From Thiotrichaceae bacterium (GTDB lineage: Bacteria; Pseudomonadota; Gammaproteobacteria; Thiotrichales; Thiotrichaceae), in contig JALWYT010000221.1 of the NCBI GenBank assembly GCA_026992705.1, positions 1-5,175 of the forward strand: a DNA stretch of 5,175 nucleotides. Reading direction: 5' to 3'. Below the pieces are notes generated by a model that worked only from the letters and a program-made list of their open reading frames with translations, did no database searches and had not been told where the DNA came from. Both the position numbers and the translations under genes were made by a program. Below, in pieces: positions 1 to 5,175 of the stretch. Each line of letters opens with the position of its first letter. Within the stretch, counting starts at the first letter, position 1.

Positions 1-372
1 TTAATGTATGCAGTTGATAAAGGGCATATTGAGGTTGTAAAGACTATTTTTAAATATAATGATTTTCATGTTTTATGTTTACCTAATAAAGTTGGTGAAA
101 CTCCATTAATGCGAGCAGTAGAAAGAAATAATATTGAGATTGTGAAAATATTGCTTTGGCATAATAAAGATGGTGTTAATAAACAGGATAAATTAGGTGA
201 AACTGCCTTAATGATTGCTGCTGAAAACGGGATAAGTGAGATTGTTTCATTACTTCTTTATCACAATGCTGATATTCAATTGAAAAATCATGAAGGGAAA
301 ACTGCCTTAGACTTGGCAAAAGAAAATAACCACCTAGAGGTTGTTAAGTTGCTTAATAAGGACTCATTATAA
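1..372 (+). CDS. Ankyrin-repeat protein, C-terminal part (5' end outside window)
   Basis: The reading frame is open from the first base (a Leu codon before the ATG at 4), and the first residues, LMYAVDKGHIEVV, sit in the middle of an ankyrin repeat. That ATG is therefore almost certainly internal and the gene begins upstream. Counting from it, repeats cover about 1-30 (partial), 31-64 (GETPLMRAVERNNIEIVKIL), 65-97 (GETALMIAAENG, then EIVSLLLYHNAD) and 98-122 (GKTALDLAKENNHLEVVKLL, the final capping repeat). Each shows the G-x-T-x-L-x-x-A turn-helix start and the E-I/V-V-x-L-L second helix. Ankyrin repeats are protein-binding scaffolds; the partner cannot be told from the sequence. No signal peptide or membrane segment lies in the visible part. 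The gene is visibly more AT-rich than the fumarase gene after it, which may indicate separate origin. The fold is certain; the function is unknown. Confidence 0.9.
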   Translation, partial: LMYAVDKGHIEVVKTIFKYNDFHVLCLPNKVGETPLMRAVERNNIEIVKILLWHNKDGVNKQDKLGETALMIAAENGISEIVSLLLYHNADIQLKNHEGKTALDLAKENNHLEVVKLLNKDSL

Positions 373-383
373 TTACATAGAAG

Positions 384-409
384 CTAGTAAGTACTTAATC
401 ACTTATTAG
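384..409 (+). terminator. Hairpin after ankyrin gene, possible weak terminator
   Basis: CTAGTAAGT (384-392) pairs with ACTTATTAG (401-409) in a nine-pair stem (one G-U pair) around an eight-base loop. It begins 12 bases after the ankyrin stop codon and ends 51 bases before the fumarase ATG. No run of T follows, so it is not a classic intrinsic terminator. It could instead stabilise the 3' end of the ankyrin mRNA or lie in the fumarase leader. The pairing is seen directly; the role is inferred. Confidence 0.35.
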
Positions 410-460
410 GTTGAGTAGTTATGTTGCTTAAAAGTCAGCAATTTGGATAGATAAAAACGA

Positions 461-1963
461 ATGACCATCATTAAAAAACAAGACTTTATCGACAGCATTG
501 CTGATGCCTTGCAGTTTATTTCGTATTATCACCCTCGTGATTTTATTCAAGCGATGTATCAAGCATGGCAGAAGGAAGAGTCTCCTGCTGCGAAAGATGC
601 CATTACGCAAATCTTAGCGAATTCTCGGCTGTGTGCTGAGGGGCATCGTCCGATTTGTCAGGATACGGGCATTGTGACGGTGTTTTTGAAGATCGGCATG
701 AATGTTCGCTGGGATAGCGATATGAGTCTTGATGATATGGTGAATGAGGGTGTTCGCCGTGCTTATTTGCAGCCTGATAATGTCTTGCGAGCCTCAATTT
801 TAGCGGATCCAGCAGGTAAGCGTGTTAATACCAAAGACAATACTCCTGCCGTTATTCATACGGAAATGGTGATGGGGGATACGGTTGAGGTACAAATTGC
901 GGCAAAAGGTGGTGGTTCGGAAAATAAGGCAAAGCTAGCAATGCTGAACCCTAGCGATAGTATTGTTGACTGGGTGATTAAAACACTGCCAACAATGGGA
1001 GCAGGCTGGTGTCCTCCTGGGATGCTGGGGATTGGTATTGGTGGTACAGCAGAGAAGGCGGCAGTATTGGCAAAACAGGCGTTGATGGAGCCGATTGATA
1101 TTCATGAATTACGCGGACGCGGGGCGAGTAATCGCTTGGAAGAATTGCGTTTGGAAATCATGGATAAAGCCAATGCTTTGGGTATTGGTGCTCAGGGGTT
1201 AGGTGGTTTAACCACAGTATTGGATGTCAAAATAAAAGATTATCCAACACATGCAGCATCGCTTCCTGTTTGCATGATTCCTAATTGTGCGGCAACTCGG
1301 CATACGCATTTTGTTTTAGATGGTAGCGGGGCAGCTTTACAAACACCGCCTGATTTATCGGAGTACCCTGCTATTGATTATCAGCCTGATCAATCTGCAA
1401 GGCGGGTTAATTTGGATGGTATTAGCCATGATGAAATAAAACAGTGGAAAAGTGGTGAAGTTCTACTATTATCAGGCAAGATATTAACGGGCAGGGATGC
1501 AGCACATAAGCGATTAATTGCATTCATTGACGAGGGCAAAGCATTACCGATTGATTTAGCAGGACGATTTATCTATTACGTTGGTCCCGTTGACCCTGTG
1601 GGTGATGAAGTTGTTGGTCCCGCAGGACCCACGACAGCAACACGAATGGATAAATTCACGGATAAATTATTAGTAAAAACGGGCTTGCTGGGTATGATTG
1701 GTAAGGCAGAGCGTGGTAAGGTAGCGATAGATAGCATAAAAAACAACCAGTCTGTTTATTTAATGGCAGTGGGTGGTGCAGCTTATTTGGTCTCTAAAGC
1801 GATTGTCAATGCAGAAGTCAAAGCCTTTCCTGAATTAGGCATGGAAGCTATCTATGAATTTGAAGTAAAAGATATGCCAGTGACGGTGGCGGTGGATAGC
1901 AAGGGCGGGTCTATTCATCAAACAGGTCCTGCAAAGTGGCAGAAGATTATATTTGAGAGGTAA
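461..1963 (+). CDS. fumA: Fumarate hydratase class I, [4Fe-4S]-dependent
   Basis: Catalyses reversible hydration of fumarate to L-malate in the TCA cycle, in the cytoplasm, using an oxygen-sensitive [4Fe-4S] cluster. The 500-residue protein has the N-terminal fumerase domain (about 11-285) fused to the C-terminal domain (about 290-495). Aligned by recall with Leishmania and E. coli class I enzymes, the cluster ligands are C66 (GHRPICQDTG), C184 (GWCPPG) and C276 (PNCAATRH). Active-site residues are D68, H264, R345 (TGRDAAHK), T391 (GPTTATRMD) and K415, with R110 probable. Nothing essential is missing. It is about 50 residues shorter than E. coli FumA/FumB, as I recall for the Pseudomonas/Acinetobacter type. 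The ATG at 461 fits the usual N-terminus, though its ribosome site (GGA at 445-447) is weak and distant. No partner gene adjoins it. The fumA symbol is by class; fumB is used in some species. Confidence 0.96.
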   Translation: MTIIKKQDFIDSIADALQFISYYHPRDFIQAMYQAWQKEESPAAKDAITQILANSRLCAEGHRPICQDTGIVTVFLKIGMNVRWDSDMSLDDMVNEGVRRAYLQPDNVLRASILADPAGKRVNTKDNTPAVIHTEMVMGDTVEVQIAAKGGGSENKAKLAMLNPSDSIVDWVIKTLPTMGAGWCPPGMLGIGIGGTAEKAAVLAKQALMEPIDIHELRGRGASNRLEELRLEIMDKANALGIGAQGLGGLTTVLDVKIKDYPTHAASLPVCMIPNCAATRHTHFVLDGSGAALQTPPDLSEYPAIDYQPDQSARRVNLDGISHDEIKQWKSGEVLLLSGKILTGRDAAHKRLIAFIDEGKALPIDLAGRFIYYVGPVDPVGDEVVGPAGPTTATRMDKFTDKLLVKTGLLGMIGKAERGKVAIDSIKNNQSVYLMAVGGAAYLVSKAIVNAEVKAFPELGMEAIYEFEVKDMPVTVAVDSKGGSIHQTGPAKWQKIIFER

Positions 1964-2048
1964 TTATAAATTAAATGGTGAAGGTGGTAAGTAGTTACTT
2001 TGAAGCAGCATGTTTTTCGTGTTCCGTTACACTTCACGCAGGTTACGG

Positions 2049-2077
2049 TTAATTTTAGATTATTTGTGGGCTATAAA
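2049..2077 (+). promoter_or_regulatory. Possible promoter of the GTPase-roadblock gene
   Basis: TTAATT (2049-2054) and TATAAA (2072-2077) are 17 bases apart, giving a good -10 and a poor -35 match to a sigma-70 promoter. Transcription would begin near 2084, leaving a leader of about 55 bases that includes the A7G7 tract. The fumarase gene ends 85 bases upstream with no clear terminator between, so read-through from it is also possible. Confidence 0.35.
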
Positions 2078-2092
2078 TACAGAACTTTGAAG

Positions 2093-2106
2093 AAAAAAAG
2101 GGGGGG
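2093..2106 (+). repeat. Back-to-back homopolymer tract A7G7 in the leader of the GTPase gene
   Basis: Seven A (2093-2099) are followed directly by seven G (2100-2106), then TATT and a further GGGG at 2111-2114. The tract lies 32 bases before the ATG at 2139 and just downstream of the proposed promoter. Being outside the reading frame, length changes would alter leader spacing or structure and not the protein sequence. Confidence 0.7.
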
Positions 2107-2138
2107 TATTGGGGTAACGATACTTAGGGTAGGTTAAA

Positions 2139-3062
2139 ATGGAGCGTTACAAATTTTTAATCAGTGGTCCCGTTGGAGCAGGAAAGACTACTGCAATTGA
2201 AGCAGCCTCTGATACAGAAATTTTTCATACTGATGTCAAAATATCGGATACAGCAAGTTTACGAAAGGATAATACAACAGTTGCAATGGACTATGGTTCA
2301 ACAACCTTAGCCAATGATAAAAAAGTGCATCTCTATGGCACGCCTGGTCAAGAGCGTTTTGATTTTATGTGGGATGTATTGTCTAAAGGAACTCAAGGCT
2401 TAATTCTATTATTTGACAATAGCCGAAATTATCCACAGCGTGATCTTGCCCATTATCTCAACGCATTTTCGCGGCTGATTGCTGATGTGCCTTTGGTGAT
2501 TGGAGTGACGCGAACTGATGTGAAAAATGATCCGCCACTTAGTGCTTATCAAGCTTGGCTTGCTGAAGTCAATATTCAAGCACCGGTCTTACAAATTGAT
2601 GCAAGGGAAAAATTGGATGTGCATCAAACTATTCAAACATTAATCCATTTGCTTGATGAAGAGGAAATAGAACAAGAGTCCACCAGGGCAACTAAAGAAT
2701 TAATAGCGAATACACAAACAGAATCAACAGGTTTTGAATTTAACCATGAATTGATGGATGAGCTTGCTCAGTTAAAAGGTGTTACAGGAGTTATGCTCAA
2801 TGATGTAATGGGTGAAGTTTTACATTCAACGGTTGAAGATGACTATATGAACGAGTTCTCAGCGATTATGGCAGGACTTACGCCAATGATTGAAGCGTTA
2901 TTAGATTTAGGCAAGATTGACCAAGTGATGTTAAAAAGTTCCAAAGAAGATAATTTATTATTCTTTATTGAAGATGATAAAGCTTTAGGGGTGACATCCC
3001 AGCATCAATCATCATTGCTTACACTTACGCAACAGGTAAAAGATATTTTGCAGTGGAGGTAA
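2139..3062 (+). CDS. MglA/COG2229-like small GTPase fused to a C-terminal roadblock/LC7 domain
   Basis: A 307-residue cytoplasmic protein. Residues 1-172 form a Ras-like GTPase: P-loop GPVGAGKTT (10-18), switch I threonines T46/T47 before MDYG, switch II LYGTPGQERF (65-74), a G4-like TRTD (124-127) and a G5-like QIDARE (152-157). The G3 aspartate of DxxG is replaced (G67), as in MglA-type proteins, and NKxD has become TRTD. After an acidic, probably flexible linker (173-200), residues 201-307 match the roadblock/LC7 fold, with the start LAQLKGVTGVMLNDVMGEVL and a C-terminal helix. In Myxococcus, MglA sets cell polarity and the separate roadblock protein MglB is its GTPase-activating partner; here both are on one chain, which suggests built-in regulation (inference). 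The ATG at 2139 puts the P-loop at the usual distance; AGGGT/AGG at 2126-2133 is the likely ribosome site. It converges on the PhnD-like gene with a 2-base gap. Confidence 0.9.
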   Translation: MERYKFLISGPVGAGKTTAIEAASDTEIFHTDVKISDTASLRKDNTTVAMDYGSTTLANDKKVHLYGTPGQERFDFMWDVLSKGTQGLILLFDNSRNYPQRDLAHYLNAFSRLIADVPLVIGVTRTDVKNDPPLSAYQAWLAEVNIQAPVLQIDAREKLDVHQTIQTLIHLLDEEEIEQESTRATKELIANTQTESTGFEFNHELMDELAQLKGVTGVMLNDVMGEVLHSTVEDDYMNEFSAIMAGLTPMIEALLDLGKIDQVMLKSSKEDNLLFFIEDDKALGVTSQHQSSLLTLTQQVKDILQWR

Positions 3063-3064
3063 TA

Positions 3065-3811
3065 TTAGTCCATTAAGGTATCCATTAAATCAATCATAAA
3101 TTCAGCATCTTCTTGGGTTTGAACTTCCCATGATTTAATACCCATGCTATCAAGTACCCCTTGTCCTTTTGGTAAGTTTGGCATATTGACTAAAAGTTGT
3201 TGGATATCATCTTGGTGAGTTTGAGCTTTTGGGCTAATAAGTAAGGTATGTGTGATTACATGAATTTGGCTACTTACCAGTACACGAAGCTGTTCTTTAA
3301 CAAATTTGGAAAGATCATCATAAGCCTCTTTTAGAAAGAAACCCACATCTGCCTTATTTTGAAAAATCTGTTTAGCAACTAGTACATAAGTATCGACAGT
3401 GGTTGATGATGTATTCTTAGCATTTAAATCGGCAGGTTCTAACATAATCATACCGATCATATTGACATCAGGATCATCGGTTTTTGCTATACGTGTTCCT
3501 ACTTGTAGGTCTTCTATTTTGTGAATATCACTCTGCGATGCTACTGCAATCACCGCTTCATCGGGCTTGTGATGTGGTTTGGCAATGGCTTTAAAGCCTT
3601 TATCTCTGACAAGCATTGCGGCATCAAAAGGATTTGCGTAGATAATGTCGATTTCGTCTTGCTCAATGGCTTTGCGTTGTACATCAAAACTATTATAAAG
3701 CTCCAAATGAATATTTTGTGACAGTTGGATTTGTAGCCATGTATTAAAAATATACCAACCTGCAATATGTTTTGGGGAGAAGTCAGGGCTAACGGTCATT
3801 ATATACTTCAT
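3065..3811 (-). CDS. PhnD-like solute-binding-fold protein lacking a signal peptide
   Basis: A 248-residue protein resembling the phosphate/phosphite/phosphonate substrate-binding (PhnD, type 2 periplasmic-binding) family. The first strand, TVSPDFSP (6-13), comes at once, followed by the family's DIIYANPFDAAML (55-67), a second-lobe strand EAVIAVAS (85-92) and DLQVGTRIA (101-109). PhnD proteins normally carry a Sec or lipoprotein signal. Here the fold begins at residue 5 and no hydrophobic leader or lipobox is present, so a cytoplasmic location is inferred. No transporter permease or ATPase gene is nearby, which argues for ligand sensing over uptake. The start ATG at 3811 has a good ribosome site (AGAGGA, 3820-3825, 8 bases away) inside the preceding PAS gene; the next in-frame ATG, at 3799, has no such site. 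The 23-base overlap with the PAS gene indicates co-transcription and probable translational coupling. The ligand is unknown. Confidence 0.8.
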   Translation of the reverse strand: MKYIMTVSPDFSPKHIAGWYIFNTWLQIQLSQNIHLELYNSFDVQRKAIEQDEIDIIYANPFDAAMLVRDKGFKAIAKPHHKPDEAVIAVASQSDIHKIEDLQVGTRIAKTDDPDVNMIGMIMLEPADLNAKNTSSTTVDTYVLVAKQIFQNKADVGFFLKEAYDDLSKFVKEQLRVLVSSQIHVITHTLLISPKAQTHQDDIQQLLVNMPNLPKGQGVLDSMGIKSWEVQTQEDAEFMIDLMDTLMD

Positions 3812-4298
3812 TGAGTTTTTCCTCTTTTATCATTTGAGCATATAAAGGAATACATTCATTAATTTTTGTTCTTGATGGTTTTCTTCGTACAGAAGTATAG
3901 CTAACAATTTTACCATTTCTAATATTTGGAATTACTGTCGCGTAAACCCAGTAATAAGCCCCATCTTTACGAAGATTTTTTACATAACCGTGCCATTTTT
4001 CATGACGTTCTAGGGTATTCCATAAATCTTTGAATGCAGTAGCAGGCATATCAGGGTGACGTAGAATATAATGAGGAGCTCCGATTAATTCTTTTTCTGT
4101 AAAGCCCGACATCTCAACAAACGATTGATTGCAATGGGTGATAATTCCGTTTAAATCAGTACGTGAAACAATAAGCTTTCCTTCAGGGAAGGGAACTTCT
4201 TTTTCACACAGTAAAACTTTTCTTGAGGTACCATCATAATATTGAATATGATGTTTGGTGTAATCACCACAGACATCCTCTTCCCTCATATCTTGCAT
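3789..4298 (-). CDS. Stand-alone Aer-type PAS domain protein (probable FAD-binding redox sensor)
   Basis: A 169-residue soluble protein with one PAS domain (about 38-145) very like that of the aerotaxis receptor Aer. It has DLNGIITHCNQSFVEMSGF (48-66), LRHPDMP (79-85), DLWNTL (91-96), KWHGYVKN (101-108) and SYTSVRRKPSR (133-143). Residues tied by recall to FAD binding in E. coli Aer are present with identical spacing: N57, R80, H81, D83, W93 and W102. The tail after the PAS domain (CIPLYAQMIKEE) also resembles the segment following PAS in Aer. Unlike Aer, there is no membrane segment, HAMP or methyl-accepting domain, and no kinase, GGDEF or EAL output, so it must act through a partner. The ATG at 4298 has a strong ribosome site (AGGAG, 4305-4309, 6 bases away). 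It is the first gene of an operon with the PhnD-like gene. FAD binding is likely but inferred. Confidence 0.88.
   Translation of the reverse strand: MQDMREEDVCGDYTKHHIQYYDGTSRKVLLCEKEVPFPEGKLIVSRTDLNGIITHCNQSFVEMSGFTEKELIGAPHYILRHPDMPATAFKDLWNTLERHEKWHGYVKNLRKDGAYYWVYATVIPNIRNGKIVSYTSVRRKPSRTKINECIPLYAQMIKEEKLNEVYNDR
3820..3825 (-). promoter_or_regulatory. Ribosome binding site inside the PAS gene that fixes the PhnD-like start
   Basis: On the minus strand AGAGGA lies 8 bases before the ATG at 3811 and within the last codons of the PAS gene. It favours this ATG over the in-frame one at 3799 and supports coupled translation of the two overlapping genes. Confidence 0.6.
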
Positions 4299-4339
4299 AG
4301 AATTCTCCTGATGGTGTCATTTGTGAGAATACAGTAAAT

Positions 4340-4357
4340 TTAGATTTGTTGATCTAA
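4340..4357. promoter_or_regulatory. Operator-like inverted repeat at the predicted PAS-operon transcription start
   Basis: TTAGAT (4340-4345) and ATCTAA (4352-4357) form a perfect six-base inverted repeat around a six-base spacer. It sits immediately downstream of the TATAAT box at 4363-4368, covering about +1 to +17 of the inferred transcript, where a bound repressor would block initiation. A chance repeat in AT-rich DNA is also possible. Confidence 0.35.
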
Positions 4358-4362
4358 TATTC

Positions 4363-4368
4363 ATTATA
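4363..4368 (-). promoter_or_regulatory. Predicted -10 box for the PAS/PhnD-like operon
   Basis: The minus strand reads TATAAT, a perfect sigma-70 -10 sequence, 64 bases before the PAS start codon. Transcription would start near 4356, leaving a leader of about 58 bases. No good -35 box is found at 16-18 bases spacing, so the promoter may need an activator or be a chance match in AT-rich DNA. Confidence 0.45.
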
Positions 4369-4579
4369 GATAATACAATAAGCTACTATATTGATATTAC
4401 TCATATACTTATAGTTTATTTGGGTGTTTAATTGAGTTATAAACGGTTTTTTTAAAGTAAATTAACTACATAGAATACTATATAGTCCAATTTTTAAACA
4501 AAAGCTGAATAATTTTATTTCATCAAAAAACTTTGTACTATTTAAATAACGTTTTCTCGAAGATATATTGAGAGTTTTC

Positions 4580-4819
4580 ATGACAGAAAAGAAATGTAAT
4601 CAAATAATGTTAATGCTAATTGTTATTGGCTTATCTATTATTGCCTTTGGCTTAGGGTTAATCTTGTTTACTGACATAGTATCAAAAGGTGATTCAAGTG
4701 ATATTATGTTTATTGCTTTATTGATAGCTGGAGGGTTGTTAATTTCCATTCCTGCAAAAATTTATTTAACTTTCAACTTGATGAAGTTAAATAATAAAAA
4801 ATTAAAAAAATCTAGCTAA
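4580..4819 (+). CDS. Small two-helix membrane protein, function unknown
   Basis: Encodes 79 residues from the ATG at 4580. Two hydrophobic helices are clear: about 9-30 (IMLMLIVIGLSIIAFGLGLI) and 42-66, separated by a short polar loop (TDIVSKGDSSD). The C-terminus is strongly basic (KLNNKKLKKSS), which by the positive-inside rule places both ends in the cytoplasm and the loop in the periplasm. I do not recognise a family. A TTG at 4568 could extend it by four residues (RVF before the Met), but the ATG has a better-placed GAGAG (4570-4574, 5 bases away). A weak promoter candidate is TACTAT at 4536-4541. Its stop codon overlaps the stop of the convergent DUF4124-like gene. It is probably real, given the coherent hydrophobic pattern, but has no assignable role. 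Confidence 0.65.
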   Translation: MTEKKCNQIMLMLIVIGLSIIAFGLGLILFTDIVSKGDSSDIMFIALLIAGGLLISIPAKIYLTFNLMKLNNKKLKKSS

Positions 4820-5175
4820 GAATCAGTTTGATATTTTTTCTCTGTCCGGTTTGAGTTACTACAAAATTTCTGTATATCAGTTTGGATCTTTTCAATCTGC
4901 TTAGCTTTTGTATCACCTTCTAGTAGCACTTCTTTATCTCCAGCTTTCCATTTTACGTAAGGGTTATTTCTTAATGCTTGGAGAATCTCTTGCTGTTGTT
5001 GACAATAGCTAAGAGTTTGATTATTGCTAGAACTTTCTGGTATTTTTTGTTTAGTTGACGCTTTTTTGATTACTTTATTAGGTGTTATAGCTAGCTGAAT
5101 AACTTCTTTTTCAACTCCATATGGTGCTATTTGTGAATAATGAATTTGTCCATTATTATCCTTCCACTTATAGAT
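4816..5175 (-). CDS. DUF4124-like protein, C-terminal part (start outside window)
   Basis: Read on the minus strand from the window end, the frame is open for 119 codons to a TAG at 4816-4818 and has no start codon in view, so the N-terminus is missing. The first visible residues, IYKWKDNNGQIHYSQIAPYG, match the DUF4124 pattern of a Y-x-W-x-D/N-x-x-G-x-x-HYS strand pair. That domain normally follows a signal peptide, so export to the periplasm is expected but not visible. A polar linker (about 33-55) leads to a second conserved-looking segment: C58 in LSYCQQQQEILQALRNNPYV, then KWKAGDKEVLLEG, a helix KAKQIEKIQTDIQKF and C105. The two cysteines could form a disulfide in the periplasm (inference). 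The function of the family is not established to my knowledge. The gene converges on the small membrane protein gene with a four-base overlap. Confidence 0.75.
   Translation of the reverse strand: MYKWKDNNGQIHYSQIAPYGVEKEVIQLAITPNKVIKKASTKQKIPESSSNNQTLSYCQQQQEILQALRNNPYVKWKAGDKEVLLEGDTKAKQIEKIQTDIQKFCSNSNRTEKKYQTDS

Noticed and set aside
424..452. TTGCTT-N17-ATAGAT as a fumarase promoter
   Set aside because: Transcription would start almost at the ATG, and the -10 match is poor; nothing else supports a leaderless transcript.
428..797. Minus-strand open frames opposite the start of the fumarase gene (428-610 and 603-797)
   Set aside because: They are antisense to a fully convincing fumarase gene, have no recognisable domain and give low-complexity arginine/histidine/serine-rich products.
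1978..2037. Inverted repeat GTGAAG/CTTCAC after the fumarase gene as a terminator
   Set aside because: The arms are six bases with a 48-base loop and no T-run, so it is not credible as an intrinsic terminator.
1994..2046. Three copies of GTTAC at 1994, 2026 and 2042, spaced 32 and 16 bases apart
   Set aside because: Five-base copies are too short and the flanking bases differ; the regular spacing may be chance.
3521..3765. Short open frames on both strands inside the PhnD-like gene (3521-3721 plus, 3550-3765 minus)
   Set aside because: Both lie in other frames of a gene with clear family motifs and show no domain or convincing ribosome site.
4414..4453. GTTTAT/ATAAAC stem followed by seven T as a plus-strand terminator
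   Set aside because: The stem is six pairs, nearly all A-T, with a 19-base loop, and there is no plus-strand gene just upstream to terminate.
4568..4579. TTG start for the small membrane protein
   Set aside because: It adds only four residues, and the ATG at 4580 has a better-spaced GAGAG.

Overview
The window looks like chromosomal DNA of an AT-rich gammaproteobacterium. The best clues are a roughly 500-residue class I (iron-sulfur) fumarase, a gene for an Aer-type PAS protein and a DUF4124-like protein. Moraxellaceae (Acinetobacter, Moraxella and relatives) would fit, but this is a guess from recalled protein resemblance and not a firm placement. No tRNA, rRNA, insertion sequence or CRISPR array is visible.

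Layout. (1) 1-372, plus strand: the end of an ankyrin-repeat protein whose start lies outside the window. (2) 384-409: a hairpin in the short gap that follows. (3) 461-1963, plus: class I fumarate hydratase, a TCA-cycle enzyme with every key residue I could place by recall. (4) 1964-2138: a 175-base gap with a possible promoter and an A7G7 tract in the presumed leader. (5) 2139-3062, plus: a single protein joining an MglA/COG2229-like small GTPase to a roadblock/LC7 (MglB-like) domain. (6) 3065-3811 and 3789-4298, both minus: a two-gene overlapping operon encoding a stand-alone Aer-like PAS protein followed by a PhnD-like solute-binding protein with no signal peptide. It converges on the GTPase gene with only 2 bases between the stop codons. 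(7) 4299-4579: an AT-rich gap with a consensus -10 box and an operator-like inverted repeat for the PAS operon. (8) 4580-4819, plus: a small two-helix membrane protein of unknown function. (9) 4816-5175, minus: the C-terminal part of a DUF4124-like protein running off the window end. Its stop codon overlaps the stop of the membrane protein gene.

How they may work together. Ankyrin protein, fumarase, small membrane protein and DUF4124-like protein look like unrelated neighbours. The central block (GTPase-roadblock fusion, PAS protein, cytosolic PhnD-like protein) is the most interesting part. It contains a redox/FAD-type sensor without an output domain, a ligand-binding fold that seems to stay in the cytoplasm, and a GTPase carrying its own putative regulator. 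A small signalling or polarity module is a reasonable hypothesis, but adjacency is the only evidence seen here.
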